Assembly (NCBI RefSeq): GCF_900067135.1
Contig: NZ_FJUR01000001.1
Coordinates: 248,001-312,000, forward strand
Source of the DNA: Rhizobium sp. 9140
GTDB lineage: Bacteria; Pseudomonadota; Alphaproteobacteria; Rhizobiales; Rhizobiaceae
Direction: 5' to 3'
DNA length: 64,000 nt
In this document: in pieces, positions 16,156 to 25,748 of the stretch
Position numbering within the stretch: the first letter of the stretch is position 1
How the letters are laid out: the number at the start of each line of letters is the position of its first letter
Made by a program: the position numbers and the translations under genes
The notes under the pieces: model-generated
Databases searched by the model: none
What the model was told of the DNA's origin: nothing
What the model saw: only the letters and a program-made list of their open reading frames with translations

Positions 16156-19086
16156 ATGACCATAGAGATCGCGCAAACCCTGTTGCTCTTGCTCGTGCTG
16201 ACGCCATTCGTGGGAAGCCTCATCGCCATAAGCCTGCCGAGCGACCGCAGCACGATGGCCGCCTGGCTTTCGGGCTCTATCGCCTTCCTGTGTCTCGCGA
16301 TCACCACGTCCCTCTACGTCTTCGTCATCGAAGGCCGCGTGCTGCGCACCGACATTGCCTGGATCCCGCAGTTCGGCCTGAACTTCACGCTGCGCATGGA
16401 TGGCTTTTCCTGGCTGTTCTCCGCCCTGATCAGCGCGATCGCGCTGCTCGTCGTGGTCTATGCACGCTACTACATGTCGGCGGAAGATCCGGTTCCGCGC
16501 TTCTTCTCCATGTTCCTCGCCTTCATGGGCGCCATGCTCGGCCTCGTGCTTTCCGGCAATCTCATTCTCCTGTCGATCTTCTGGGAACTGACCAGCATCA
16601 CCTCCTTCCTGCTGATCGGCTACTGGTATCACAATGCCAATGCACGCGATGGCGCCCGCATGGCGCTGACCGTCACGGGAACCGGCGGGCTCTGCCTGTT
16701 CGTCGGCCTGCTGCTCGTCGGTCATGTCGTCGGCAGTTACGATCTCGACGTGGTGCTGGCCTCCGGCGATACGATCCGCAACCATCCGCTCTATGTGCCG
16801 ATCCTCGTGCTGGTGCTCGTGGGTGCGCTGACCAAGAGCGCGCAGTTCCCGTTCCACTTCTGGTTGCCGCAGGCGATGGCGGCTCCCACCCCCGTCTCGG
16901 CCTTCCTCCACTCGGCAACGCTGGTGAAGGCCGGCGTCTTCCTCCTCACCCGGTTCTGGCCGGTCATGGCGGGCACGGATGCCTGGTTCTGGCTCGTCGG
17001 CCTTGCCGGTCTGTCGACGCTGCTGCTGAGCGCCTACTTCGCCATCTTCCAGCAGGACCTCAAGGGCCTGCTTGCCTATTCCACCATCAGCCATCTCGGC
17101 CTCATCACCGTTCTCCTCAGCCTCGGCAGTCCGCTGGCCGCCGTCGCCGCGATCTTCCACACCGTGAACCACGCGACCTTCAAGGCATCGCTCTTCATGG
17201 CCGCCGGCATCATCGACCACGAGACCGGAACGCGGGACATGCGGCGCCTGAGCGGGCTCTTCAAATACATGCCGATAACCGCCACGCTCGCCATGGTGGC
17301 GAGTGCCTCCATGGCCGGCGTGCCGCTGCTCAACGGCTTTCTCTCCAAGGAAATGTTCTTTGCGGAAGCCATCGAGACGCACCGGGTGAACCTGCTCGAC
17401 ACGCTGACGCCCTATGTGGCGACGCTGGCCAGCCTCTTTGCCGTCACCTATTCGCTGCGCTTCATCTATACCGTCTTCTTCGGCCCCAAGCCGCACGACC
17501 TGCCGAGCGAGCCGCACGAGCCGCCGCATTGGATGATCGCGCCCATCGGCTTTCTCGTGCTCGCCTGCCTCGTGATCGGCATCGTGCCGAGCCTGACCAT
17601 CGGGCCATTGCTCCACACCGCCGTGGTCTCCGTGCTGCGCGATGCGACACCGGTCTATAGTCTCGCCGTCTGGCATGGCTGGAACCTGCCCTTCTTCATG
17701 AGCCTCTTTGCGCTCGTGGCCGGCATCCTGCTCTACGTGGTCATGCGGCCCTATCTCGCCACCAGCGTCGAGGGTCCGCCCTACTTCCGCAGGCTTCAGG
17801 GCCAGCGCATCTTCGAGCGCATCCTCGTGACCATCTCCTGGAAATGGGCGCGCATGGTGGAAATGAAGGCGGGCACGCGGCGTCTTCAGCCGCAGATGCG
17901 CATCCTCGTTTTCGCAGCGATCATGGCGACGGCGACGCCCCTCCTGTGGGGGCGGTTCCAGCCTGCCGATTTCGCTTTCCGCGGCATCGATCCGGTCTTC
18001 GCCATTCTCTGGCTGATCGGCATGGCCTGCGCCATCGGCGCGGCCTACCAGGCGAAGTTCCATCGTCTCGCGGCCCTCGTTCTTCTCGGCGGCGCGGGCC
18101 TCGTTACCTGCATCACCTTCGTCTGGCTGTCGGCACCGGATCTCGCCGTCACCCAGCTTCTGGTCGAAATCGTCACGACGGTTCTCATTCTCCTCGGCCT
18201 GCGCTGGCTGCCAAAGCGTTTCGAGAAAGCCGATGCCGAGGCCATGTCCGTCGGCGTGCGCATGCGCCGCCTTCGCGATCTCGTGGTTGCGGTCACCGCC
18301 GGGGTCGGGCTGATGCTGATCTCCTACACGGTCATGACGCGGCCGATGCCGGAGACGATCTCCAGCTATTTTCTCGAGCGCGCCTATTCCGAAGGCGGCG
18401 GCACCAATGTCGTCAACGTGATCCTCGTCGATTTCCGCGGGTTCGATACGTTCGGTGAAATCGCGGTTCTCGCCATCGTCGCGCTCACCGTATTCTCGCT
18501 GCTGCTGCGCTTTCGCCCGGCGGCCGAGAGCCTCGAGCGTCCGGAGCAGCAGCGCGTCCAGAATGCGTTCGATGCACGCCACCCCGAGCGGGAGACCGGG
18601 GAGAGCGTCGCCGAATATCTGCACATCCCCTCGGTCATCATGCGCTGGCTCTTCCCCGTCATCGGCATGTTCGCGGCCTTCCTGTTCTTTCGCGGTCACG
18701 ATCTACCGGGCGGCGGCTTTGCAGCGGGTATCGCGCTCTCCATCGCCTTCATCCTGCAATATATGAGCAGCGGCACGCGCTGGGTGGAGGAACGCCTGCG
18801 CATCCATCCGCTGCGCTGGATCAGTGTCGGCCTTCTGGTCTCCACCGCCACGGGGCTGGGGTCGTGGATGTTTGGATATCCTTTCCTCACCACGCATTCG
18901 CGCTATGCCGACCTGCCGCTGATCGGGGAAATGCCGCTCGCGAGCGCCATCCTGTTCGACCTCGGCGTGTTCTCGCTCGTCACCGGCGCCACCGTGCTGA
19001 TCCTGATTGCGCTTGCCCACCAGTCCGTCCGCTCGCCGCGCGCCCATATGCGCAGCGTCAAACTGTCCAGAAAGGAGAAGACCTGA
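16156..19086 (+). CDS. phaA: Mrp/Pha cation:proton antiporter subunit A (fused A-B)
   Basis: Largest membrane subunit of the multisubunit Na+(K+)/H+ antiporter, homologous to complex I NuoL. At 976 residues it is a fusion: an N-terminal NuoL-like antiporter module (about 1-500, with LTSITSFLLIGYWY, TKSAQFPFHFWLPQAMAAPTPVSAFLHSATLVKAG and KGLLAYSTISHLG), an MrpA-specific C-terminal part (about 600-800) and an MrpB-like module at the end (RGHDLPGGGFAAGI). Conserved Glu and Lys residues of the proton path are present. It opens a six-gene operon whose cistrons overlap by 1-4 bp. Whether the ion is Na+ or K+ is not decided by sequence. Confidence 0.95.
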   Translation: MTIEIAQTLLLLLVLTPFVGSLIAISLPSDRSTMAAWLSGSIAFLCLAITTSLYVFVIEGRVLRTDIAWIPQFGLNFTLRMDGFSWLFSALISAIALLVVVYARYYMSAEDPVPRFFSMFLAFMGAMLGLVLSGNLILLSIFWELTSITSFLLIGYWYHNANARDGARMALTVTGTGGLCLFVGLLLVGHVVGSYDLDVVLASGDTIRNHPLYVPILVLVLVGALTKSAQFPFHFWLPQAMAAPTPVSAFLHSATLVKAGVFLLTRFWPVMAGTDAWFWLVGLAGLSTLLLSAYFAIFQQDLKGLLAYSTISHLGLITVLLSLGSPLAAVAAIFHTVNHATFKASLFMAAGIIDHETGTRDMRRLSGLFKYMPITATLAMVASASMAGVPLLNGFLSKEMFFAEAIETHRVNLLDTLTPYVATLASLFAVTYSLRFIYTVFFGPKPHDLPSEPHEPPHWMIAPIGFLVLACLVIGIVPSLTIGPLLHTAVVSVLRDATPVYSLAVWHGWNLPFFMSLFALVAGILLYVVMRPYLATSVEGPPYFRRLQGQRIFERILVTISWKWARMVEMKAGTRRLQPQMRILVFAAIMATATPLLWGRFQPADFAFRGIDPVFAILWLIGMACAIGAAYQAKFHRLAALVLLGGAGLVTCITFVWLSAPDLAVTQLLVEIVTTVLILLGLRWLPKRFEKADAEAMSVGVRMRRLRDLVVAVTAGVGLMLISYTVMTRPMPETISSYFLERAYSEGGGTNVVNVILVDFRGFDTFGEIAVLAIVALTVFSLLLRFRPAAESLERPEQQRVQNAFDARHPERETGESVAEYLHIPSVIMRWLFPVIGMFAAFLFFRGHDLPGGGFAAGIALSIAFILQYMSSGTRWVEERLRIHPLRWISVGLLVSTATGLGSWMFGYPFLTTHSRYADLPLIGEMPLASAILFDLGVFSLVTGATVLILIALAHQSVRSPRAHMRSVKLSRKEKT

Positions 19087-19427
19087 TGGAACTCGTTCTG
19101 TCCGCCGGCATCGGCGTCTTCGCGGGCTCGGGCATCTGGCTCCTCTTCCGTCCGCGCACCTATCAGGTCGTCGTCGGGCTGGCGCTTCTGTCCTATGCGG
19201 TCAATCTCTTCATCTTCGGCATGGGACGCCTGCGGCTCAACGCGCCGCCGGTGCTCGAAAAGGGCGTTGCCGGCGGCTTCCTCACCCATACCGATCCGCT
19301 GCCGCAAGCGCTGGTGCTCACCGCCATCGTCATCGGCTTCGCCATGACGGCCCTGTTCCTTGTGGTGCTGCTCGCCTCGCGCGGCTTTACCGGCAACGAC
19401 CATGTGGACGGGAGGGAAGAGCGATGA
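19086..19427 (+). CDS. phaC: Mrp/Pha antiporter subunit C (NuoK-like)
   Basis: Small membrane subunit homologous to NuoK. It has 113 residues with three helices: MELVLSAGIGVFAGSGIWLL, the VVGLALLSYAVNLFIFGMGRL segment and the ALVLTAIVIGFAMTALFLVV segment. The start overlaps the phaA stop by one base (TGATG); the longer open frame upstream is only a shadow inside phaA. The C-terminal GREER tail overlaps phaD by 4 bp. Confidence 0.94.
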   Translation: MELVLSAGIGVFAGSGIWLLFRPRTYQVVVGLALLSYAVNLFIFGMGRLRLNAPPVLEKGVAGGFLTHTDPLPQALVLTAIVIGFAMTALFLVVLLASRGFTGNDHVDGREER

Positions 19428-21037
19428 GCTGGCTCGGACACCTGATCATCCTGCCGATCCTTCTGCCCTTCGTCACCGCAGCGGTTCTCATCCCGATCGA
19501 CGAGCGCCAGAGAGCGCTGAAGGGTGCGTTGAGCTTCGGAGCGTCGCTCGTCCTGCTGCTCACGGGCACCGCCCTGATGATCGCCTCTGCCACGGCGCAG
19601 GACAATGGCTCCCTCGTCTACCAGCTCGGCAACTGGGCAGCCCCCTACGGCATCGTGCTCGTCGTCGATCGCCTTTCGGCGATGATGATCACGCTGACGA
19701 CGCTGATGGCGCTTTGCGCCCAGATGTTCTCCATGGCCCGCTGGCACAAGGCCGGCCCCCACTTCCACACGCTGTTCCAGTTCATGCTGGTCGGGGTTAA
19801 CGGCGCGTTTCTGACGGGCGACCTGTTCAACCTGTTCGTCTTCTTCGAGATCATGCTGGCCGCGTCCTACGGCCTCATGCTGCACGGGTCCGGCCCCGTG
19901 CGCGTGAAAGCCGGCCTGCATTACATTGCCATCAATCTCGCCGCGTCATCGCTCTTCCTCATCGGCGTCAGCCTGATCTACGGAGCCTCCGGCACGCTCA
20001 ACATGGCCGATCTGGCTTTGCGCATTGCCGATCTGAGTGCCGAGAACCGCATGCTGATGGAGGCTGGCGCTGCCGTTCTGGGCGTCGCCTTTCTGGTCAA
20101 GGCCGGCATGTGGCCGCTCGGCTTCTGGCTGCCGCAGGCCTATTCCGCGGCAACACCGCCGGTGGCGGCGATGTTCGCCATCCTCACCAAGGTCGGCGTC
20201 TATATCCTGCTCCGCCTGTCGCTTCTTCTCTTTGGCAGCGAGGCCGGTATCTCCGCCGGCTTCGGACAGGGCGTTCTCCTCTATGGCGGCCTCCTCACCG
20301 TCACCTTCGGCACGATCGGCGTCATGGCGTCGCAGGCGATGGGGCGGCTTGCAAGCTATTACGTGCTGATCTCGTCCGGCTCGCTGATGGCCGCCGTCGG
20401 CCTCGGCATCACCGGCGTCATTCCCGGCACGCTGTTCTACCTGATCTCGTCCACGCTCGGCATCTGCGCCTTCTTCCTGCTCATCGACCTCGTGGAGCGC
20501 GCCAGAGACGCAGGCGCCGACGTTCTCGCGGTGACCATGGAAGCCTATGGCGAGGGCGACGACGACGAGACCGCGAAGGAAGTCGGCGCGGCCGTACCCG
20601 GCACCATGGCCGTGCTCGGCATCTGCTTCGTCGCCTGCACCATGCTGATGGCCGGCCTGCCGCCTCTGTCGGGCTTCGTCGCCAAGTTCGCGATCCTTCA
20701 CGGATTGTTTGCGAGCCTCGGCGAAACAGCGCCCGTCACGGGCGCTCAGTGGACCTTCGTGGCCCTCCTCATCCTCTCCGGTCTTGCCGCGCTGATCGCG
20801 CTCAACCGCGTGGGCATCCGCACCTTCTGGAACTCGATCGAGGGCACCGTGCCCCGCGTCCGGCTGATCGAGATCACGCCGGTGCTGGTGCTTCTTGCCG
20901 CCTGCGGCTTCCTGACGCTGCAGTCCGGCCATGCGCTGCGCTATCTCCAGGATACGGCAACGGTCCTGTCCCAGCCGCAGGTCTACATCGGCAGCGTGCG
21001 CGATGCGGTACCGGTCGTTTCCCATGGGGGGTCGTGA
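19424..21037 (+). CDS. phaD: Mrp/Pha antiporter subunit D (NuoM/N-like)
   Basis: Second large antiporter-like subunit, homologous to NuoM/NuoN. It has 537 residues from the ATG at 19424, overlapping the phaC stop as ATGA. The proton_antipo core is clear: LFNLFVFFEIMLAASYGLMLHG (conserved Glu), then FLVKAGMWPLGFWLPQAYSAATPPVAAMFA (conserved Lys). An acidic insert, GEGDDDETAKEVG, lies in a cytoplasmic loop before the last helices. It works together with subunit A in the membrane complex. Confidence 0.94.
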   Translation: MSWLGHLIILPILLPFVTAAVLIPIDERQRALKGALSFGASLVLLLTGTALMIASATAQDNGSLVYQLGNWAAPYGIVLVVDRLSAMMITLTTLMALCAQMFSMARWHKAGPHFHTLFQFMLVGVNGAFLTGDLFNLFVFFEIMLAASYGLMLHGSGPVRVKAGLHYIAINLAASSLFLIGVSLIYGASGTLNMADLALRIADLSAENRMLMEAGAAVLGVAFLVKAGMWPLGFWLPQAYSAATPPVAAMFAILTKVGVYILLRLSLLLFGSEAGISAGFGQGVLLYGGLLTVTFGTIGVMASQAMGRLASYYVLISSGSLMAAVGLGITGVIPGTLFYLISSTLGICAFFLLIDLVERARDAGADVLAVTMEAYGEGDDDETAKEVGAAVPGTMAVLGICFVACTMLMAGLPPLSGFVAKFAILHGLFASLGETAPVTGAQWTFVALLILSGLAALIALNRVGIRTFWNSIEGTVPRVRLIEITPVLVLLAACGFLTLQSGHALRYLQDTATVLSQPQVYIGSVRDAVPVVSHGGS

Positions 21038-21525
21038 TGCGCTACTGGTTCCCCTATCCGCTTCTGTCGCTCCTGCTTCTCGGCTTCTGGCTGCTCGTCA
21101 ACCAGTCGGTGTCGCCGGGACAGATCCTGCTGGGCGCCATTCTGGCCGTGTCCCTCTCCTGGGCCATGGTCAATCTGGAGCCGAGAAAATCGAGCGTGCG
21201 CCGTCCGGGCGCCGCGCTGCGACTGACGGGGTCCGTGATCAAGGATATCACGCAATCCAACGTCGCCGTTCTCGGCGCGGTCCTGTCGCGTCGCAAGCCA
21301 CCCGTCCAGTCCGCCTTCGTCATGGTGGAACTGACGCTGAAGGACGACAACGCCATCGCGCTGCTCGCCTGTATCCTCACGACCACGCCCGGCACCGCTT
21401 GGCTCGAATATGACCGGCAAACCCGTATGCTCCTCATTCATGTGCTCGACACGGCCGATGGAAAGGACTGGCAATCCATCGTCACCAACAGGTACGAGCG
21501 GCTTCTCAAGGAGATCTTCGAATGA
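21037..21525 (+). CDS. phaE: Mrp/Pha antiporter subunit E
   Basis: Mrp-specific subunit without a complex I counterpart. It has 162 residues with two N-terminal helices (LLSLLLLGFWLLVNQSVSPG, ILLGAILAVSLSWAMVNL) and a cytoplasmic domain. That domain carries the family pieces FVMVELTLKDDNAIALLACILTTTPGTAWLEYD and LLIHVLDTADGKDW. The start overlaps the phaD stop by one base (TGATG). Confidence 0.93.
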   Translation: MRYWFPYPLLSLLLLGFWLLVNQSVSPGQILLGAILAVSLSWAMVNLEPRKSSVRRPGAALRLTGSVIKDITQSNVAVLGAVLSRRKPPVQSAFVMVELTLKDDNAIALLACILTTTPGTAWLEYDRQTRMLLIHVLDTADGKDWQSIVTNRYERLLKEIFE

Positions 21526-21803
21526 CGGAACTTCTCATCATCTGGTCGGTGTTGATCTCGCAGATCATGATCGGCCTTGCGATGATCTGCGCGCTCTACC
21601 GCGTCGCCAAGGGGCCGCGCGCACAGGATCGCATTCTCGGGCTCGACACGGTCTATATCACCGGCATGCTGCTGCTGCTGACGTTCGGTATACGCACATC
21701 CAACGTGCTCTACTTCGAAGCTGCACTGACGATTGCGCTGCTCGGCTTCGTCTCCAGCATCGCCTTTGCCAAGTTCCTGATGCGCGGCGAGGTGATCGAA
21801 TGA
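21522..21803 (+). CDS. phaF: Mrp/Pha antiporter subunit F
   Basis: Small three-helix Mrp subunit of 93 residues, with the family signature YRVAKGPRAQDRILGLDTVY between helices 1 and 2 and EAALTIALLGFVSSIAFAKFL in helix 3. Its ATG overlaps the phaE stop by 4 bp and its stop overlaps the phaG start by 4 bp, so all cistrons are translationally coupled. Confidence 0.94.
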   Translation: MTELLIIWSVLISQIMIGLAMICALYRVAKGPRAQDRILGLDTVYITGMLLLLTFGIRTSNVLYFEAALTIALLGFVSSIAFAKFLMRGEVIE

Positions 21804-22177
21804 CGTTTCTGGTCGATCTGCCGGTCTGGGCCGCCATCCCGGTCTGCCTGCTGCTCCTGTCGGGCTCCGGCATCACGCTCGCCGGCGCCATCGGCCTCGT
21901 CCGTTTCCGAAGCTTCTATGAGCGCCTGCACGCGCCGACGCTCTGCACCAGCGGCGGCGTTCTCCTGATCGCCATGTCCTCGATGCTCACCTTCGCCGTC
22001 CTGCAAAACCGCTGGATCGTGCATGAAGTTCTCATCGTGATCTTCATGGTCATCACGACACCGGTCACGCTAATGCTGCTTGGCCAGTCCGCGCTTTATC
22101 GCGATCGCGCGGAAAAGAGCACGGACGTCCCGCGCAAGACCGAAACCGCGAAAGCCGATCCGGGCATCGATATCTAA
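21800..22177 (+). CDS. phaG: Mrp/Pha antiporter subunit G
   Basis: Last subunit of the complex, 125 residues. It has the family motif [21 protein letters not shown] after the first helix and two further helices ([28 protein letters not shown]), then a charged tail. The ATG at 21800 overlaps the phaF stop. Its TAA stop shares three bases with the TAG stop of cobM on the opposite strand. Confidence 0.93.
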   Translation: MTFLVDLPVWAAIPVCLLLLSGSGITLAGAIGLVRFRSFYERLHAPTLCTSGGVLLIAMSSMLTFAVLQNRWIVHEVLIVIFMVITTPVTLMLLGQSALYRDRAEKSTDVPRKTETAKADPGIDI

Positions 22178-22938
22178 AGTCCCTCACGTCCGCGAAAGCG
22201 GCGCTGATAGCCCGCATCGTAAAGCGCACTCTCGCGAAAGCCATCCGCCGTCAGGGTTCGCCCGACGAAGATCAACGCCGTCCGCTCGATCGGGCTTTCC
22301 GCCACCCGCGCCTCGATATCCGCAAGCGTGCCGCTGACCACCCGCTCGTCCGGCCACGATGCCTTGACGACGATGGCGACGGGGCAGTCGGCGCCATAGA
22401 GCGGGGTGAGTTCGGCGACGATCTGCGGCAGCGCATGAATGGCAAGGTGAATGGCGAGCGTCGCGCCCGTCGCACCGAAATTCGCCAGCGTTTCCGCATT
22501 CGGCATCGGCGAGGCACGGCCGGAAACGCGCGTGAGCACGAGGCTCTGCGCGAGCGCCGGCAAGGTCAGTTCACGCCCGAGCGCCGCTGCCGCCGCCGCA
22601 AAAGCCGGGACCCCGGGCGTCATCGTATAGGCGATACCCTGTGCCTCCAGCCGCCGCACCTGCTCCGCCACGGCGCTCCAGACGGAGAGATCGCCGGAAT
22701 GCAGCCGCGCGACATCTTCCCCCGCAGCCTCCGCCCGCACATATTCCGCCTCGATCTCGTCCAGCGATAAGGGCGCGGTATCCACGATACGGGCGCCCGG
22801 TCGGCAATAGGCAAGCAGGTCGCGCGACACGATGGAGCCGGCAAACAGGCACACAGGAGAGGCCGCGATCAGATCGCGCCCGCGAACGGTGATGAGGTCG
22901 GCAGCGCCCGGACCGGCACCGATAAAATGAACGGTCAT
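22174..22938 (-). CDS. cobM: Precorrin-4 C11-methyltransferase
   Basis: Uses S-adenosylmethionine to methylate precorrin-4 at C11 in the aerobic cobalamin pathway. It has 254 residues of the class III tetrapyrrole methylase fold: [20 protein letters not shown] at the N-terminus, the [12 protein letters not shown] loop and [18 protein letters not shown], then [16 protein letters not shown] residues near the C-terminus. It overlaps the cobL stop by 4 bp, so cobL-cobM form a coupled pair. Confidence 0.95.
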   Translation of the reverse strand: MTVHFIGAGPGAADLITVRGRDLIAASPVCLFAGSIVSRDLLAYCRPGARIVDTAPLSLDEIEAEYVRAEAAGEDVARLHSGDLSVWSAVAEQVRRLEAQGIAYTMTPGVPAFAAAAAALGRELTLPALAQSLVLTRVSGRASPMPNAETLANFGATGATLAIHLAIHALPQIVAELTPLYGADCPVAIVVKASWPDERVVSGTLADIEARVAESPIERTALIFVGRTLTADGFRESALYDAGYQRRFRGREGL

Positions 22939-24257
22939 GCCGGCTCTCCCTGCGTTTTCCCTACATCAATACCCATGTCGTCTTCCGAAACATCGTCCGA
23001 CCCGGTCGGCGCGGGCTTGATCCAGACCCATTGGGTTACCGGCATGGCAGGTCGCCAGCCGGTCATTGCGCCGACAGGCGACGCGCGGGCAATGTCGATC
23101 CGCGTCAAGCTTCCGCCATGGGCGGCGTGAGCGGCGAGCAGCACGGCCTCCATCTCCGTCGTCACTGCATTCGCGACCAGCCGCCCGCCGGGCCGCAATG
23201 CGTCGAGCGCCGCATCCATAACGCCAGCCTCGCTGCCGCCGCCACCGACGAAAATCGCATCGGGTCGGCACTCCCCGGCAAGGTCCACCAGCGCCCGCGG
23301 AGCTGTCCCCTCGACGATACGCAGGTCCGGCACGCCGAAGGCGCGGGCATTGCGGCCGATCCGTGCTGCGCGCTCCAGATGCGCCTCGATGGCGACGGCG
23401 CGCAACGAGGGATCGGCCAGCATCCATTCGATCGCGATGGACCCGGCCCCCGCGCCGATATCCCACAGGCATTCTCCACGTCTCGGGGAAAGGGCCGAAA
23501 TCGTCAGCGCCCGAACCTCCCGCTTGGTGATCTGCCCGTCATGCTCGAACAGGTCGTCGGCAAGCCCGGGCGAAAGACCAAGAACCCGCGCGTCCGCACC
23601 GGCGACAACCTCGATGGCGCAGACATTGAGCGAATGGCAATCCACAAGATCGAACCCGCCCGCTGTATGAAGGCTGATCCGCTCCTGCGGCCCGCTCATG
23701 GCTTCGAGCACGGTAAAGGCGGAGGCGCTGAAGCCGGTATCGCGCAACAGGGCGGCAATGGCCGCCGGCCCGTCACCATCCGAGGTCAGCGCGAGAATAC
23801 GGGCTCCCCCATGCAGATGCGGGCGGAGAAGGTCGAGCGGCCGGCCGTGCAGCGACAGGCAGACGACATCCTGCAGCGCCCATCCGAGCCGTGCCGCCGC
23901 AAGGCTGAAAGCCGAGGGAGCAGGCAGGACGCGCATCTGGGTCGGGTCGATACGACGCGACAGGGTGACCCCGACGCCGAAGAAGAACGGATCGCCCGAG
24001 GCGAGCACCACGACCGGCATGCCGGCCATCGCCACCACCACGTCTATGGCCGTCTCGAACGGGCTCGACCAGGGGCAGCTTTCCCCCGTGATCAGCGGCG
24101 CGGCAAGGGCCAGATGCCGTGCGCCGCCGAAGACGAGGCGTGCTTTGGAGATCGCCTGCTTGGCCTCCTCGCCGAGACCCGCTAGACCGTCTTCTCCCAG
24201 GCCGACGATGGTCAGCCAGGGTTGCGTTGTCAGGGAAGCGTTTTCGACGTCACACAT
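22935..24257 (-). CDS. cobL: Precorrin-6Y C5,15-methyltransferase (decarboxylating)
   Basis: Bifunctional enzyme methylating C5 and C15 and removing the C12 acetate carboxyl. It has 440 residues. The N-terminal CbiE-like methylase (about 1-210) starts [15 protein letters not shown] and contains [14 protein letters not shown]. The C-terminal CbiT-like Rossmann methyltransferase (about 240-420) has [17 protein letters not shown] and [13 protein letters not shown]. The annotated ATG at 24257 shares bases with the cobK ATG on the other strand (CATG). The first dozen residues ([12 protein letters not shown]) look unconserved, so a later start cannot be excluded, though no good alternative was seen. 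Confidence 0.94.
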   Translation of the reverse strand: MCDVENASLTTQPWLTIVGLGEDGLAGLGEEAKQAISKARLVFGGARHLALAAPLITGESCPWSSPFETAIDVVVAMAGMPVVVLASGDPFFFGVGVTLSRRIDPTQMRVLPAPSAFSLAAARLGWALQDVVCLSLHGRPLDLLRPHLHGGARILALTSDGDGPAAIAALLRDTGFSASAFTVLEAMSGPQERISLHTAGGFDLVDCHSLNVCAIEVVAGADARVLGLSPGLADDLFEHDGQITKREVRALTISALSPRRGECLWDIGAGAGSIAIEWMLADPSLRAVAIEAHLERAARIGRNARAFGVPDLRIVEGTAPRALVDLAGECRPDAIFVGGGGSEAGVMDAALDALRPGGRLVANAVTTEMEAVLLAAHAAHGGSLTRIDIARASPVGAMTGWRPAMPVTQWVWIKPAPTGSDDVSEDDMGIDVGKTQGEPA

Positions 24258-25020
24258 GGGCCATCATATCCTTATTCTCGGCGGCACGACGGAAGCCCGC
24301 GCGCTGGCCGCTGCCCTGGCAAAAACCACGCATCGCGTGGTTCTCTCGCTGGCCGGCCGCACCCGCGCGCCGATGGCACAGCCCGTTCCCACCCGCATCG
24401 GCGGCTTTGGCGGCGCTGCGGGCCTTGCACGGGCGCTGAGGGCCGAAGGCTTCGATCTTCTCATCGATGCCACGCACCCCTTCGCGACCCGCATTTCCGA
24501 CAATGCCGCCAAGGCGGCCTTGGAAACCGGCATTCCCGCCTTCGCCCTTCGCCGTCCGCCGTGGGAGCGCCAGCCGGGCGACCTCTGGACCTGCGTCGGG
24601 ACCATGCGCGAAGCCGTCGCGGCGCTGGGCGATACGCCGCGCCGTGTTCTCCTGGCCATCGGCCGGCAGGAAGCGGCGCTGTTCGAGGAAGCGCCCCATC
24701 ATGCCTATCTCGTGCGCAGCGTCGATCCCGTCATCCCGCCGCTCACCCTGCCGGATGTGCGTTACATCCTCGCGACAGGCCCGTTCGACGAGGCCGAAGA
24801 GCACGCCCTGCTGGTCACGCATCGCATCGACCGTATCGTCGCCAAGAACAGCGGCGGCGATGCCACCTACGGCAAGATCGCGGCCGCAAGGGCGCTGAAG
24901 ATCCCGGTCATCCTCGTCGAGCGTTCGTCCGAGGCTGGCCTGCCCACGGTCGGCACGGTGCCGGAGGCGCTGGCGCGCATCGATCACGTGCTCGCTCCGG
25001 GCAGGAAACGCGGCGTATAG
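24256..25020 (+). CDS. cobK: Precorrin-6A reductase
   Basis: NADPH-dependent reductase converting precorrin-6A to dihydro-precorrin-6. It has 254 residues beginning [22 protein letters not shown], which is the family's N-terminus, so the start at 24256 is well supported. Further family pieces are LLIDATHPFATRISDNA, YILATGPF and AKNSGGDATYGKI, then the C-terminal IPVILVERS. It is the only cob gene on the plus strand. It lies between cobL and cobJ, overlapping cobJ by 37 bp tail to tail and cobL by two bases head to head. Confidence 0.95.
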   Translation: MGHHILILGGTTEARALAAALAKTTHRVVLSLAGRTRAPMAQPVPTRIGGFGGAAGLARALRAEGFDLLIDATHPFATRISDNAAKAALETGIPAFALRRPPWERQPGDLWTCVGTMREAVAALGDTPRRVLLAIGRQEAALFEEAPHHAYLVRSVDPVIPPLTLPDVRYILATGPFDEAEEHALLVTHRIDRIVAKNSGGDATYGKIAAARALKIPVILVERSSEAGLPTVGTVPEALARIDHVLAPGRKRGV

Positions 25021-25748
25021 ACCAGATCGCCACGCCCGGGCCGGGCGATAACGCGGGTCTCCGGCGAGCCGATGATGACGCAGGTCGCCATGTCGGCCAT
25101 ACCGGCATCGGCCTCGGCAAGCGGCATCACGCGCATGCGCTCGTCGGGCCGGCCGGCTGCGCGGCCGAAGATCACGGGCGTCTGCGCCGGCAGGATCGGC
25201 CGCAACACGTCGAAGGCGGCACCGAGCTGCCATGGCCGCGCCTTGCTGATGGGATTGTAGAGCGCGATGACGAGCCCGGCTTCCGCGACAAGCGCCAGCC
25301 GCCGGGTGATGATTTCCCACGGTTTCAGATTGTCCGAAAGGGAAATGGCGCAGAAGTCGTGTCCGAGCGGCGCGCCGATCCGCGCTGCAACCGCCAGCAT
25401 GGCCGTCACGCCGGGCGTCACGCGAAGGTCGATATCGCGCCAGACGGCCGGCCCGTGGTCGATCGCCTCGCAGACGGCAGCCGCCATCGCAAACACGCCC
25501 GGATCTCCGCCGGAGACGACGCAGACGTCTGCACCCTCTGCGGCATGCGTCAGCGCCGCTTTGGCGCGATCGAGTTCCTCGCGATTGTCAGAGGCGACAC
25601 GCACCTGATCGGGGCGCAGCGACAGGCGGTCGAGATAGGGTCCGTAGCCGAAGAAATGGCTGGCGGCATCGATCGCCTCCAGCGCCTCGGGTGTCGTCTG
25701 GCGCGGATCCCCCGGCCCGGTGCCGACAATGGTCAGGCGGCCGCTCAC
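24984..25748 (-). CDS. cobJ: Precorrin-3B C17-methyltransferase
   Basis: Methylates precorrin-3B at C17 with ring contraction to precorrin-4. It has 254 residues starting VSGRLTIVGTGPGDPRQTTPEAL. The start is GTG at 25748 overlapping the cobI TGA as GTGA; the open frame runs 79 codons further upstream but that part is antisense-like filler within cobI. The methylase signatures VCVVSGGDPGVFAMA, VTPGVTAMLAVAARIGAPL and VIALYNPISKARPWQL are all present. Confidence 0.95.
   Translation of the reverse strand: MSGRLTIVGTGPGDPRQTTPEALEAIDAASHFFGYGPYLDRLSLRPDQVRVASDNREELDRAKAALTHAAEGADVCVVSGGDPGVFAMAAAVCEAIDHGPAVWRDIDLRVTPGVTAMLAVAARIGAPLGHDFCAISLSDNLKPWEIITRRLALVAEAGLVIALYNPISKARPWQLGAAFDVLRPILPAQTPVIFGRAAGRPDERMRVMPLAEADAGMADMATCVIIGSPETRVIARPGRGDLVYTPRFLPGAST

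Noticed and set aside
15979..18699. A 906-codon minus-strand open frame opposite phaA
   Set aside because: Antisense shadow of a clear Mrp subunit; its composition (Glu/Asp/His/Arg-rich, no hydrophobic pattern) is typical of reversed GC-rich coding DNA.
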